Source: Litchfieldella rifensis | GTDB lineage: Bacteria; Pseudomonadota; Gammaproteobacteria; Pseudomonadales; Halomonadaceae | Direction of reading: 5' to 3' | DNA length: 64,000 nucleotides | Assembly: GCF_042646605.1 (NCBI RefSeq) | Contig: NZ_JBHRUG010000016.1 | Location: 71,943 to 135,942, forward strand | Shown: piece by piece, positions 1 to 6,969 of the stretch | Layout: every line of letters starts with the position of its first letter | How positions within the stretch are numbered: position 1 is the stretch's first letter | The notes under the pieces: model-generated | Databases searched by the model: none | Told to the model about the DNA's origin: nothing | The model's input: the letters and a program-made list of their open reading frames with translations, nothing else | Program-made: the position numbers and the translations under genes

Positions 1-73
1 AAATGGCGCCGTTGGGGCATTCGGGTTCGCAGACGTCGCAGTTGATGCACTCGTCGGTGATCATCAGGGCCAT
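1..73 (-). CDS. YfhL-type 4Fe-4S ferredoxin, 3' end outside window
   Basis: The first 24 residues are visible and start MALMITDECINCDVCEPECP. They contain the CxxC-x2-C-x3-CP cluster-binding pattern of small bacterial 2[4Fe-4S] ferredoxins (YfhL/Fdx family, usually about 83-110 residues). These are soluble electron carriers; the partner is not known here. The ATG is preceded by GAGG at about 7 bases. The gene follows coaD by 45 bases on the same strand, as the coaD-ferredoxin pair does in many gammaproteobacteria. It is cut by the window edge. Confidence 0.85.
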   Translation of the reverse strand, partial: MALMITDECINCDVCEPECPNGAI

Positions 74-118
74 AAGGCTACCTCAATGCTTCCTGAGCCT
101 AATACTTTAGCGCGGCAC

Positions 119-598
119 TCAGGTATTGTAATGCCTGTCGAGCGCTTCGGCGACCTTGGGGTGCACGTGCTGAGAGATGTCTCCCCCCAGCCGGGCGATC
201 TCGCGCACGATAGTGGAAGACACATAGGAGTTTTCGAGCGACGGGGTCAGGAAAAGGCTCTCCACATGTGGGGCCTGGGCACGGTTCATGTTGGCGAGCT
301 GCAGCTCGTACTCGAAGTCGGAAACCGCGCGCAGGCCACGCAGGATAATGCGCGCCCCCTGCTGTTCGAGCAACTCGATGAGCAGACAGGAGAATCCGGT
401 GACCTCGACATTATCCAGCGGCGCCACGACCTCGCGTGCCAATGCCACCCGAGTGTCGAGGCCCAGTGCCGGCTGCTTGCCGGGACTGGCGGCGATCGCC
501 ACCACGACCTTGTCGAACATCCGTGTCGCGCGCTCGATCAGGTCATAGTGACCATTGGTGATAGGGTCGAAAGTACCGGGATAGACCACGATGTTCAT
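119..598 (-). CDS. coaD: Phosphopantetheine adenylyltransferase
   Basis: Cytosolic penultimate step of coenzyme A synthesis: ATP plus 4'-phosphopantetheine gives dephospho-CoA. The protein has 159 residues, the normal size. It opens with the nucleotidyltransferase fold YPGTFDPITNGH, holding the T/HxGH ATP-binding motif at residues 14-17. It also has the conserved RGLRAVSDFEYE segment near residue 88 and the SSTIVRE segment near 127. The start ATG has AGGA about 7 bases upstream. It lies 18 bases downstream of fabY on the same strand, so the two are probably cotranscribed, linking CoA supply with fatty-acid initiation. Confidence 0.97.
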   Translation of the reverse strand: MNIVVYPGTFDPITNGHYDLIERATRMFDKVVVAIAASPGKQPALGLDTRVALAREVVAPLDNVEVTGFSCLLIELLEQQGARIILRGLRAVSDFEYELQLANMNRAQAPHVESLFLTPSLENSYVSSTIVREIARLGGDISQHVHPKVAEALDRHYNT

Positions 599-616
599 GA
601 GGCTTCCTGTGTATCG

Positions 617-2557
617 TCAATCGTTGACGGAACCGAAAGGGTTGTCGACGGCCAGCGATACTGGCTGGGCATAGCCGGGAATCCGGATGCGTTCGGCACT
701 GATCTCGAGCTCGGTGCCTTCCAGCACGCCTTCGCCGAAGCGATAGAGTGCCTGGAAATGCCCCTCGTCGGTCTGGCGCTCATAGGCGCTGGAGGCCTCG
801 AGAGTTGCCGCTTGACGGGCTTTCCAGGCATCGATGGCCGCCTGGCCGTGTCGCTTGATCAGCAGCCGCTCGGTCACTTTCGGCGACAGTACCAGAGCGG
901 TGGCGTTGTTGCCGCCGAACCCCTTGGCATTGATGAAGGCGGCATCGGCGTCGAAGGCTTCGGGAGTGCGCGAGAAATGCAGGCGCTCGGCATAAACGTC
1001 CTCAGCCACGGCGTCCAGGGTCGGGATGCCCGGTAGAAGACCATGAGCGAAGCTGCCCAGGGCGCTGGCCAGCTGATCGCCGGCGGCGCTGCCTTGCGAG
1101 TGGCCGACGAAAGCCTTGACCGCCACTACCGGCCAGGCTTCGATTCCGTAAGCGCGGGCGATCAGGTCGAAGACATGGGATTCCGTCACTCGGTTCTTGG
1201 GGGTGCTGGTGCCATGGGCATGAAGGAAGGTGCGTTGCCTGAGCGCCTCGTCACCGAGAATCTCGCGGGCCAATGCCACCGCCTTGCCGAGGGTGATGTA
1301 GTTGCCGATGCCGGGGGCCGAGATCGAGCGCTTCCAGCCGTCGGCATTGGTGAATACACCGGGAACGGCACCGAGGACCTGGGCCCCGGTTTCCAGTGCC
1401 AGGGCATCGTCCATCAACAGCAGGAACTGGCTGGCTTCGGCAATGGTGAAGCCGCAATTGCGCGCGAAGGGGCGGCAGGCGCGCTGGTAGTCGACATCGG
1501 TCAGCAGGGTCAGGGCATCCAGGACCTTGAGGCTTTCGTCATCGGCCAGTGCCCCCATGGCACGGAATCCCTCGATGATCTCGGGGGTGATCGGTGCATC
1601 GGAAGTCCCCACCATGACCACACGGCGGCGGCCGCTGGCAATGTCCTCGATAGCCAGGCGCAGGTTGTAGAGGAAAGTGGCACAGGCGCCCTGGACGGCG
1701 CCGGTGGCACCGACGCTGCCCAGTACATAGGCATTCAGAAAGTCGGCAGGCATCTGGCCGTAGCCAAGCGGCATCTGCTTGGAGGTGGCGCGATTGCCGG
1801 AAACGAAGCTCTTGAGCAGGCCGCCCCAGCCTTCGTCATCGAGCTGGCCGATCGAGTTGCCGGCATAGACGGCGATGGCATCCGGATCGAGACGATCACG
1901 CAGGGCACCCCAGTCGAGACCGCTCTGTCCCAGGCAGTCCGAGGCACCGAAGATGGCCATCGACAACCCGCGAGGATGATGCACGCTACGGTAGAACCGG
2001 CTGGGCTCGAAGCCACTGGGAAGCTGACCGGCGGCACGCACCAGGGCCGGACGGCGTTCGGGCAGCATGACCTCGAATGAGCCCGCCGGCACCGTCACTT
2101 CCAGGGTGTTGCGGTCGATTTCGCGAACTTGCCAGGTCTCGGGCAGGTCATCGGGAAGCTGGCGGCGACGTACTCGAAAGGTATGCGGCGAATCGAACGA
2201 CAGCTGTGCCTGGCGGTTGGCGGGGATGCCGTCGGCGTTGAAGCGAGGATCTTCAATGCGGCGGATCAGGGTGTGGTCGAGCACTTGCTGGCGGTAGCGT
2301 GCCGCGAGTTCCGCGGCATCGAGAATCGTCCCGCTGGCGTCTCGCCAGTGGCCATCGTCATGGTGCCTGGCCAGGCGCATCATCGCTGCCAGCCCGACCA
2401 CGGTGCGAGTCTGGTCGTCCTTGTGCAAGGCATCGAGTACCGTACGACGATACGCTTGATGGCCCGAGGTTCTGCCGGCGGCATTGACCCCGCCCATGCC
2501 GACAATCACCGGTAACTGTGACAAGCCGCGTTCCTCGTTGTGCTGTTGACGAGTCAT
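617..2557 (-). CDS. fabY: Beta-ketoacyl-ACP synthase FabY family
   Basis: Long ketoacyl synthase of the FabY class, described in Pseudomonas aeruginosa (PA5174) as starting fatty-acid synthesis from acetyl-CoA and malonyl-ACP. The protein is 646 residues from the chosen ATG, close to the roughly 634 of PA5174 and much longer than FabB/FabF. The nucleophile lies in VQGACATFLYN (Cys near residue 292). The two catalytic histidines lie in FLHAHGTSTP (near 448) and VGHSQGSAAGD (near 486). Two ATGs lie upstream in frame (2587 and 2566). I chose 2557 because a candidate promoter places the transcript start near 2571. Start confidence is moderate, family confidence high. Confidence 0.9.
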   Translation of the reverse strand: MTRQQHNEERGLSQLPVIVGMGGVNAAGRTSGHQAYRRTVLDALHKDDQTRTVVGLAAMMRLARHHDDGHWRDASGTILDAAELAARYRQQVLDHTLIRRIEDPRFNADGIPANRQAQLSFDSPHTFRVRRRQLPDDLPETWQVREIDRNTLEVTVPAGSFEVMLPERRPALVRAAGQLPSGFEPSRFYRSVHHPRGLSMAIFGASDCLGQSGLDWGALRDRLDPDAIAVYAGNSIGQLDDEGWGGLLKSFVSGNRATSKQMPLGYGQMPADFLNAYVLGSVGATGAVQGACATFLYNLRLAIEDIASGRRRVVMVGTSDAPITPEIIEGFRAMGALADDESLKVLDALTLLTDVDYQRACRPFARNCGFTIAEASQFLLLMDDALALETGAQVLGAVPGVFTNADGWKRSISAPGIGNYITLGKAVALAREILGDEALRQRTFLHAHGTSTPKNRVTESHVFDLIARAYGIEAWPVVAVKAFVGHSQGSAAGDQLASALGSFAHGLLPGIPTLDAVAEDVYAERLHFSRTPEAFDADAAFINAKGFGGNNATALVLSPKVTERLLIKRHGQAAIDAWKARQAATLEASSAYERQTDEGHFQALYRFGEGVLEGTELEISAERIRIPGYAQPVSLAVDNPFGSVND

Positions 2558-2577
2558 AATTTCCATTGAGTGTCGCG

Positions 2578-2607
2578 ATGATAGCACCGGCGCTAGTGTG
2601 GCGTCAT
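2578..2607 (-). promoter_or_regulatory. Candidate sigma70 promoter for fabY-coaD
   Basis: Reading the minus strand, ATGACG (2607-2602) and TATCAT (2583-2578) are separated by 18 bases. The predicted start near 2571 gives a leader of about 14 bases to the ATG at 2557. The spacer carries the 10-mer ACACTAGCGC, which is repeated in the spacer of the facing promoter. Confidence 0.5.
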
Positions 2608-2651
2608 GCGAGCCTTACCGAACAGTGGGCGTCGAAATGTGGAAAACTTCG

Positions 2652-2667
2652 TCAAACGAATGTTTGA
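2652..2667. promoter_or_regulatory. PsrA-like operator between fabY and the facing promoter
   Basis: TCAAACGAATGTTTGA is a perfect 6-base inverted repeat with a 4-base centre. Extended by one base (CGTCAAAC and GTTTGATG), 7 of 8 positions still pair. It fits the remembered Pseudomonas PsrA box, (G/C)AAAC-N2-4-GTTT(G/C). PsrA is a TetR-family fatty-acid sensor. The repeat overlaps the -35 element of the rightward promoter and sits upstream of the fabY promoter. Control by a PsrA/FadR-like protein is inferred. Confidence 0.5.
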
Positions 2668-2692
2668 TGAGCGCTAGTGTTGAAGGTATGAT
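2664..2692 (+). promoter_or_regulatory. Strong candidate sigma70 promoter
   Basis: TTGATG (2664-2669) and TATGAT (2687-2692) are separated by the ideal 17 bases, with a predicted start near 2699. The -35 element lies inside the PsrA-like repeat. The first feature downstream is an intrinsic terminator at 2726-2755, before any gene. Confidence 0.6.
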
Positions 2693-2698
2693 GAAACG

Positions 2699-2755
2699 GC
2701 TGTTTGAGTCATACGAGTTGGTATTGGCGCATCCTCCCGGATGCGCCATTTTTTT
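2699..2755 (+). ncRNA. Possible short RNA or attenuated leader of about 57 nt
   Basis: The interval runs from the predicted start of the 2664-2692 promoter to the end of a textbook terminator and has no credible reading frame. It could be a small RNA, or a leader that controls read-through into the TrmB-like and EmrE-like genes. No known RNA family was recognised. Confidence 0.35.
2726..2755 (+). terminator. Rho-independent terminator
   Basis: GGCGCATCC, loop TCCC and GGATGCGCC form a perfect 9-bp stem, followed by ATTTTTTT. No gene on this strand ends just before it. Confidence 0.85.
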
Positions 2756-2817
2756 GAAGCGCGCTCCACTTTTTTCAGGCCAGCGGGCCTCCCGGCCGAT
2801 AGGGACTGGTAACATGG

Positions 2818-3540
2818 GTGTTTTCGCCAATCCGGATGACTGCGTTTTCGCCCATGCAAGCTGTTTCCCGCGCCATTGCCACCAACCAGGCCGGTCCTCA
2901 TGAAGATCTGGCGCGGCGTGTCAGTCGTGCGCTGCAGCACCCTTTGCGCAAGCCGATCGCCGACCATACCCATCAGGCCTTCGAGGTGGCCCACCGTTGG
3001 CTGGAGGGTCGGGCGGCGCCCTTGATTCTTGATGCCGGTTGTGGGGTGGGCTTGTCGACGCGTGCCTTGGCGCGGCGTCATCCCGGCCATGCGGTCATCG
3101 GCGTCGATCGCAGTGCCGATCGCTTGTCCCGCGATCATGGCGCGTTGCCTGACAATGCCCTGCTGGTGCGAGCCGATCTGGTGGACTTCTGGCGCCTGGC
3201 GTTGCGGGCCGGCTGGCGGCCCGCGCAGCATTACCTGCTTTATCCCAATCCCTATCCCAAGGCGGCACATCTCAAGATGCGTTGGCACGGCCATCCGGTG
3301 TTTCCGGCGATCCTGGCCTTGGGAGGCGGGATCGAGTTGCGCTCCAATTGGCGACTGTACGTCGAGGAGTTCTGCCTGGCCCTGGGCCAGGTCTCCGGCA
3401 TCGCTGCCGAGGTGGAGCGCCATGTACCCGAGGGTGACTATCTGACACCCTTCGAGCGCAAGTATCATCTGAGCGGCCAGGCGCTATGGCGATGTCACGC
3501 CAGCTTGCCTTATGCTCCCGACCTGTTGCCGCTCTCCTGA
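2818..3540 (+). CDS. TrmB-like SAM-dependent methyltransferase
   Basis: Class I methyltransferase of about 240 residues. The SAM-binding motif LDAGCGVGLSTRALA is near residue 71, followed by the acidic strand VIGVDRS. The later segment YPNPYPK-x5-MRWHGHP corresponds to the FPDPWPK-KRHxKRR region of TrmB, which makes 7-methylguanosine at position 46 of tRNA. The Asp is replaced by Asn, so substrate and activity may differ from true TrmB. The start is uncertain: GTG at 2818 gives the longest frame, ATG codons follow at 2836 and 2854, and no Shine-Dalgarno decides it. It is followed by the small exporter gene 41 bases later. Confidence 0.6.
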   Translation: MFSPIRMTAFSPMQAVSRAIATNQAGPHEDLARRVSRALQHPLRKPIADHTHQAFEVAHRWLEGRAAPLILDAGCGVGLSTRALARRHPGHAVIGVDRSADRLSRDHGALPDNALLVRADLVDFWRLALRAGWRPAQHYLLYPNPYPKAAHLKMRWHGHPVFPAILALGGGIELRSNWRLYVEEFCLALGQVSGIAAEVERHVPEGDYLTPFERKYHLSGQALWRCHASLPYAPDLLPLS

Positions 3541-3580
3541 GCGCGTGTCGCCTGACATTCGACGGTCAAAGGATATCTTC

Positions 3581-3910
3581 ATGGTCTATCTCTACCTGGG
3601 GCTGGCGATCGTCGCCGAAGTGATCGCTACCAGTGCCCTCAAGGCTTCCCACGAGTTCACCCGGTTGTGGCCCAGCGTGCTAGTGGTTGTCGGCTATGCC
3701 ACGGCGTTCTACATGCTCACGCTGGCGTTGCGCACGCTGCCGGTGGGGATCGCCTACGCTTTCTGGGCGGGGCTGGGCATCGTATTGATCACGCTCATCG
3801 GGATGCTGGTCTATGGCGAGACGCCTGACTTGCCTGCCATTGTGGGGCTGGCCATGATCATTGGCGGTGTGGTCGTGATCCAGGTGTTTTCCAAGGTTTC
3901 CGCGCATTAG
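3581..3910 (+). CDS. EmrE-type small multidrug resistance transporter
   Basis: The 109-residue protein has four hydrophobic helices, the size of the SMR family (EmrE is 110). The essential membrane glutamate is in LAIVAEVIATSALK at residue 13. The later segment GIAYAFWAGLGIVLI matches the EmrE signature in helix 3. SMR dimers exchange protons for cationic drugs or quaternary amines, and some members carry guanidinium. The sequence looks closer to EmrE than to SugE/Gdx, but substrate is not certain. ATG 3581 was chosen because AAAGGA lies 7 bases upstream and the protein then starts directly with helix 1. Confidence 0.9.
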   Translation: MVYLYLGLAIVAEVIATSALKASHEFTRLWPSVLVVVGYATAFYMLTLALRTLPVGIAYAFWAGLGIVLITLIGMLVYGETPDLPAIVGLAMIIGGVVVIQVFSKVSAH

Positions 3911-3962
3911 GATGTCGGGGTCGCCACCTTATTTACCTCGTCTTGTGTTTCAGGGATGACAT

Positions 3963-5390
3963 ATGTTGCGTTTGTTGACCTTCCTGTTTTGTCTGTTACC
4001 TCTCGGTGCCTTGGGTGCCGGTTTCTCCCAGCTGTCCCGTCTCGCCGACCAGGGCTTTGTCATCGGTGCCCAGGCGCGTCTGCTGGATGACGGCGAGGTA
4101 CTGGGAGAGATCGGCCCCGACCGTCAGCTATCGCCGGCTTCCGTGTCCAAGCTGTATGTCGCGGCCGCGGCCCTCAAGCGTTGGGGGCCGCAGCATACCT
4201 TTACCACGCGGCTGGTGTCGGTCGGTGAGGTCGACAGTGCTGGCATTCTGCAGGGTGATCTGGTGATGGAGGGGGGCGGCGATCCGGCGCTGGCCTCGGA
4301 GGATCTGTGGCGCCTGGTTCAGGAGCTGCGCCAACGCGGCATACAAGGCATCAACGGCCAACTGGTGGTCAGCCAATGGCGCTTCGGACCGGTGGAGTGC
4401 ATTACCACCGATCGTTGCGAGTCACTCTCTCGTTCAGCGAATACCTATAGTGCGCAGCTCTCCTCGGCGGGGGTCAACTTCGGCAGTTGGTGCATGAATG
4501 TGGCGCCCGGGTCAGAGCCGGGAGAAGCTGCACACCTGTCGAGCTGTGATACCGTGGAGCCTATCACCGAGGTCGAGAATGGTGTGTCGACTGTCGCTGC
4601 CGGTGGGAGCACCGCCCTCGATGCCGAGCGAGTGACCAACGGTCATGGCGATGTCATGGTATTTCGTGGCGCGATCGCACAAGAGACGTCGCTTCGCACA
4701 GTCTATCGCTCGAGCTCCGACCCGGCGATCCAGAGCGCCCGGATTCTGTTGTCGCTGCTCGAGCAGGCGGGTGTCAGCGTAAGCGGCGGCTATACCACCA
4801 GCATCACTCAACCGCCGCCGAGCGCCCGCCAATTGGCTGCCGTGGACAGCAAGCCCTTGCAGGAGCTGCTGCTGCGCACCCTCAACTATTCCAATAACTT
4901 CATGGCCGATGTGCTGAGCCTCGATCTGGTGGAAACGCCGAGGGCATCGCTGAGCGAAGCCGGAGCGGTGCTCGAGAGCGTCGCCCAGGAACTGCCGGGC
5001 CATGGTCCCCTGCGCTTGCTCAGTGGCAGTGGCCTGACCACCGAGAACCGGACTTCCGCGCTTGGAGTCAATGCCTTGCTGGAGCACATGTATCACCAGC
5101 CGTCATTGTTTCCCAGCTTCGTTGCCGGCCTGCAATCGCCGTCCAATGGCGTGATGCGTTTCATCCGCCGTGGGGGCCGCATCTTCCAGGATCATGTCAT
5201 GCTCAAGACCGGCACCCTCAACCAGCCGATCTCGGTGCGTTCGGTGGGCGGCTATTTCCGCACCCAGAGCGGTCGCTGGGGGGTGTTCTCGGTGCTGGTC
5301 AATGGCAACGGCAGCACGCCCTATCTGAGTTGGTCGCAGGTACTGGATCCCTTGGCGGAGGATCTCGAGGCGATGATCGTGTCGCGCTGA
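3963..5390 (+). CDS. dacB: D-alanyl-D-alanine carboxypeptidase/endopeptidase (PBP4, S13)
   Basis: Periplasmic penicillin-binding protein of 475 residues that trims or cuts peptidoglycan cross-links. A signal peptide is visible (MLRLLTFLFCLLPLGALGAG). The three catalytic boxes are present: SVSK at 60-63, SNN in NYSNNF near 309 and KTG in MLKTGTLN near 415. The length and the large insert between the first two boxes are typical of peptidase family S13. It converges with acuI; the two stop codons are only 5 bases apart and no terminator hairpin fits between them. Confidence 0.94.
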   Translation: MLRLLTFLFCLLPLGALGAGFSQLSRLADQGFVIGAQARLLDDGEVLGEIGPDRQLSPASVSKLYVAAAALKRWGPQHTFTTRLVSVGEVDSAGILQGDLVMEGGGDPALASEDLWRLVQELRQRGIQGINGQLVVSQWRFGPVECITTDRCESLSRSANTYSAQLSSAGVNFGSWCMNVAPGSEPGEAAHLSSCDTVEPITEVENGVSTVAAGGSTALDAERVTNGHGDVMVFRGAIAQETSLRTVYRSSSDPAIQSARILLSLLEQAGVSVSGGYTTSITQPPPSARQLAAVDSKPLQELLLRTLNYSNNFMADVLSLDLVETPRASLSEAGAVLESVAQELPGHGPLRLLSGSGLTTENRTSALGVNALLEHMYHQPSLFPSFVAGLQSPSNGVMRFIRRGGRIFQDHVMLKTGTLNQPISVRSVGGYFRTQSGRWGVFSVLVNGNGSTPYLSWSQVLDPLAEDLEAMIVSR

Positions 5391-5395
5391 GTGGA

Positions 5396-6370
5396 CTAGC
5401 GGCGCGGGTCGATCAACACCCGCCCATGCAGTTTGCCGGTGAGCATCGTCTCGGCCCGTTCCTCGATCTGCGCGAGGCTGATCTCGTCGACCGCCATGCG
5501 CTCGAACAAGCCGTTCGGCAGGGCGGACAATCGTTGCCAGGCGGCCCGTCGGCGGTCGAAAGGGATCATCACGCTATCGGTACCGAGCAGCGACACGCCG
5601 CGCAGGATAAAGGGCATGACCGTGGTGGACAGAGCGGTGCCGCCGGCCAGGCCCACGGCAGCGACACGGCCATCGTAGTCCATCTGCGCCAGGACGTTGG
5701 CCAGGGTGCGTCCCCCCACGGTGTCGATGGCACCAGCCCAGCGGCCCTTCTCCAGGGGCCGCGGTTCTGCCTCGTAATCGGCCCGGTCGTGTATTGCATG
5801 GGCACCCAAGGCCTTGAGCCAGGCGCGTTGTTCCGTCTTGCCGGTCACTGCGTGCACCTCATAGCCAAGATGATGCAGGATCGATACCGCCCAGCTTCCC
5901 ACGCCCCCGCTGGCGCCGGTCACCAGCACCCTGGCACCGGGCGCTATCCTGGCCTCTTCCAGACGGACCACGCACAGCATGGCGGTGAGGCCGGCGGTGC
6001 CCAGCAGCATTGCCTTGCGAGTCGAGAGCGGCCCGGGGCAGGGGACCAGCCACTCGGCATCGACGTTCATGGTCTCGGCATAGCCGCCCCAGTAGCGCTC
6101 GCCGACACCCCAGCCGGTGAGGATGACCCTGTCGCCGGAGGCGTACTGTTCATGATGGGATTCGCGCACGGTGCCGGCGAAATCGATGCCCGGCACGAAG
6201 GGGTAGTCGCGTACGATCTTGCCCTTGCCGGTGACGGCCAGGGCGTCCTTGTAGTTGAGGTCGGAATAGTCGATATCGACACTCACCGCGCGGTGCGGCA
6301 GGTCGCTGGGAGCGAGATCGGCGATACGGCAGCGTGGCGCCTCGTCATGCAGCATGAGAGCACGGGGCAT
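5396..6370 (-). CDS. acuI: Acrylyl-CoA reductase / YhdH-type quinone oxidoreductase
   Basis: Zinc-free MDR-family oxidoreductase of 324 residues. The closest described relatives are AcuI and E. coli YhdH, which reduce acryloyl-CoA to propionyl-CoA with NADPH. The substrate-side segment DYSDLNYKDALAVTGKG is near residue 34. The nucleotide-binding motif VTGASGGVGSWA is near 149. A C-terminal SLLGTDSVMIP block is also typical. Related enzymes act in DMSP/acrylate metabolism in marine bacteria, which suits a halophile. It is a monocistron facing dacB. Confidence 0.88.
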   Translation of the reverse strand: MPRALMLHDEAPRCRIADLAPSDLPHRAVSVDIDYSDLNYKDALAVTGKGKIVRDYPFVPGIDFAGTVRESHHEQYASGDRVILTGWGVGERYWGGYAETMNVDAEWLVPCPGPLSTRKAMLLGTAGLTAMLCVVRLEEARIAPGARVLVTGASGGVGSWAVSILHHLGYEVHAVTGKTEQRAWLKALGAHAIHDRADYEAEPRPLEKGRWAGAIDTVGGRTLANVLAQMDYDGRVAAVGLAGGTALSTTVMPFILRGVSLLGTDSVMIPFDRRRAAWQRLSALPNGLFERMAVDEISLAQIEERAETMLTGKLHGRVLIDPRR

Positions 6371-6509
6371 GATGAAATCCTCCTGACGGTATCGTTATGC
6401 AACCCTAGCCCTCTCGGCGTGGCCTCGCCAACGTAACGTGCCTCCCGGCCAGGGGTTTTTTGGTAATATCGGCCACTTGGCGAGGCCAATAACCGATAAG
6501 GGCAACGTG

Positions 6510-6881
6510 ATGAAACCTGGTCATACCGGATGGCGCCATCTGGTGCATGCGGCACATTACTCCTTCAAGGGCCTGCGTGCGGCTTACCGCAACGAATCGG
6601 CGTTTCGACAGGAAGTCGGGGTATGCCTGGTATTGTTGCCCCTCGCCATCTGGCTTGGCCGGACCCCGGTGGAATGGATCCTGCTGGTCGGCAGCTGCCT
6701 GCTGGTGCTGATCGTCGAACTGCTCAACAGCGCCATCGAGAACGTGGTCGATCGTATCGGCTCCGAGCATCACGAGCTCTCGGGACGGGCCAAGGACATC
6801 GGCTCGGCGGCGGTGATGCTGGCCTTGCTGATTCCCGGGATCACCTGGGGGGTGTTGGCTTGGCAGCGCTTCTTCGCCTGA
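6510..6881 (+). CDS. dgkA: Diacylglycerol kinase, small membrane type
   Basis: Inner-membrane enzyme of 123 residues that phosphorylates diacylglycerol to phosphatidic acid, recycling lipid left from membrane-derived oligosaccharide or lipid A synthesis. The family signature is complete: RNESAFRQE near residue 31 and ELLNSAIENVVDR near 70, with three hydrophobic helices. ATG 6510 is preceded by AAGGG at about 7 bases; a GTG just upstream is possible. It is followed by glnE after 88 bases. Confidence 0.95.
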   Translation: MKPGHTGWRHLVHAAHYSFKGLRAAYRNESAFRQEVGVCLVLLPLAIWLGRTPVEWILLVGSCLLVLIVELLNSAIENVVDRIGSEHHELSGRAKDIGSAAVMLALLIPGITWGVLAWQRFFA

Positions 6882-6969
6882 GGTCGGTCACCGGGGTGCC
6901 GAACCTCGCCCCCCTTCGCTATGCTGGTGCCATGACCGTTGTTTTTGACTGCCCTGTCAGCCACGTGAG

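Noticed and set aside
86..1036. Long plus-strand reading frame opposite coaD and the end of fabY
   Set aside because: It is antisense to two well-recognised genes and its protein has no domain-like pattern. High GC leaves long open antisense frames throughout this window.
1043..2080. Plus-strand frame of 345 residues opposite fabY
   Set aside because: Glycine/alanine/glutamine-rich shadow of the ketoacyl synthase, with no ribosome site or family features.
2674..3468. Minus-strand frame of 264 residues opposite the TrmB-like gene
   Set aside because: The plus strand shows a clear SAM-binding motif, and the minus frame crosses the terminator at 2726-2755.
3512..3580. Longer start for the EmrE-type gene
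   Set aside because: The extra 23 residues are polar, overlap the methyltransferase gene and lack a ribosome site, whereas ATG 3581 has one.
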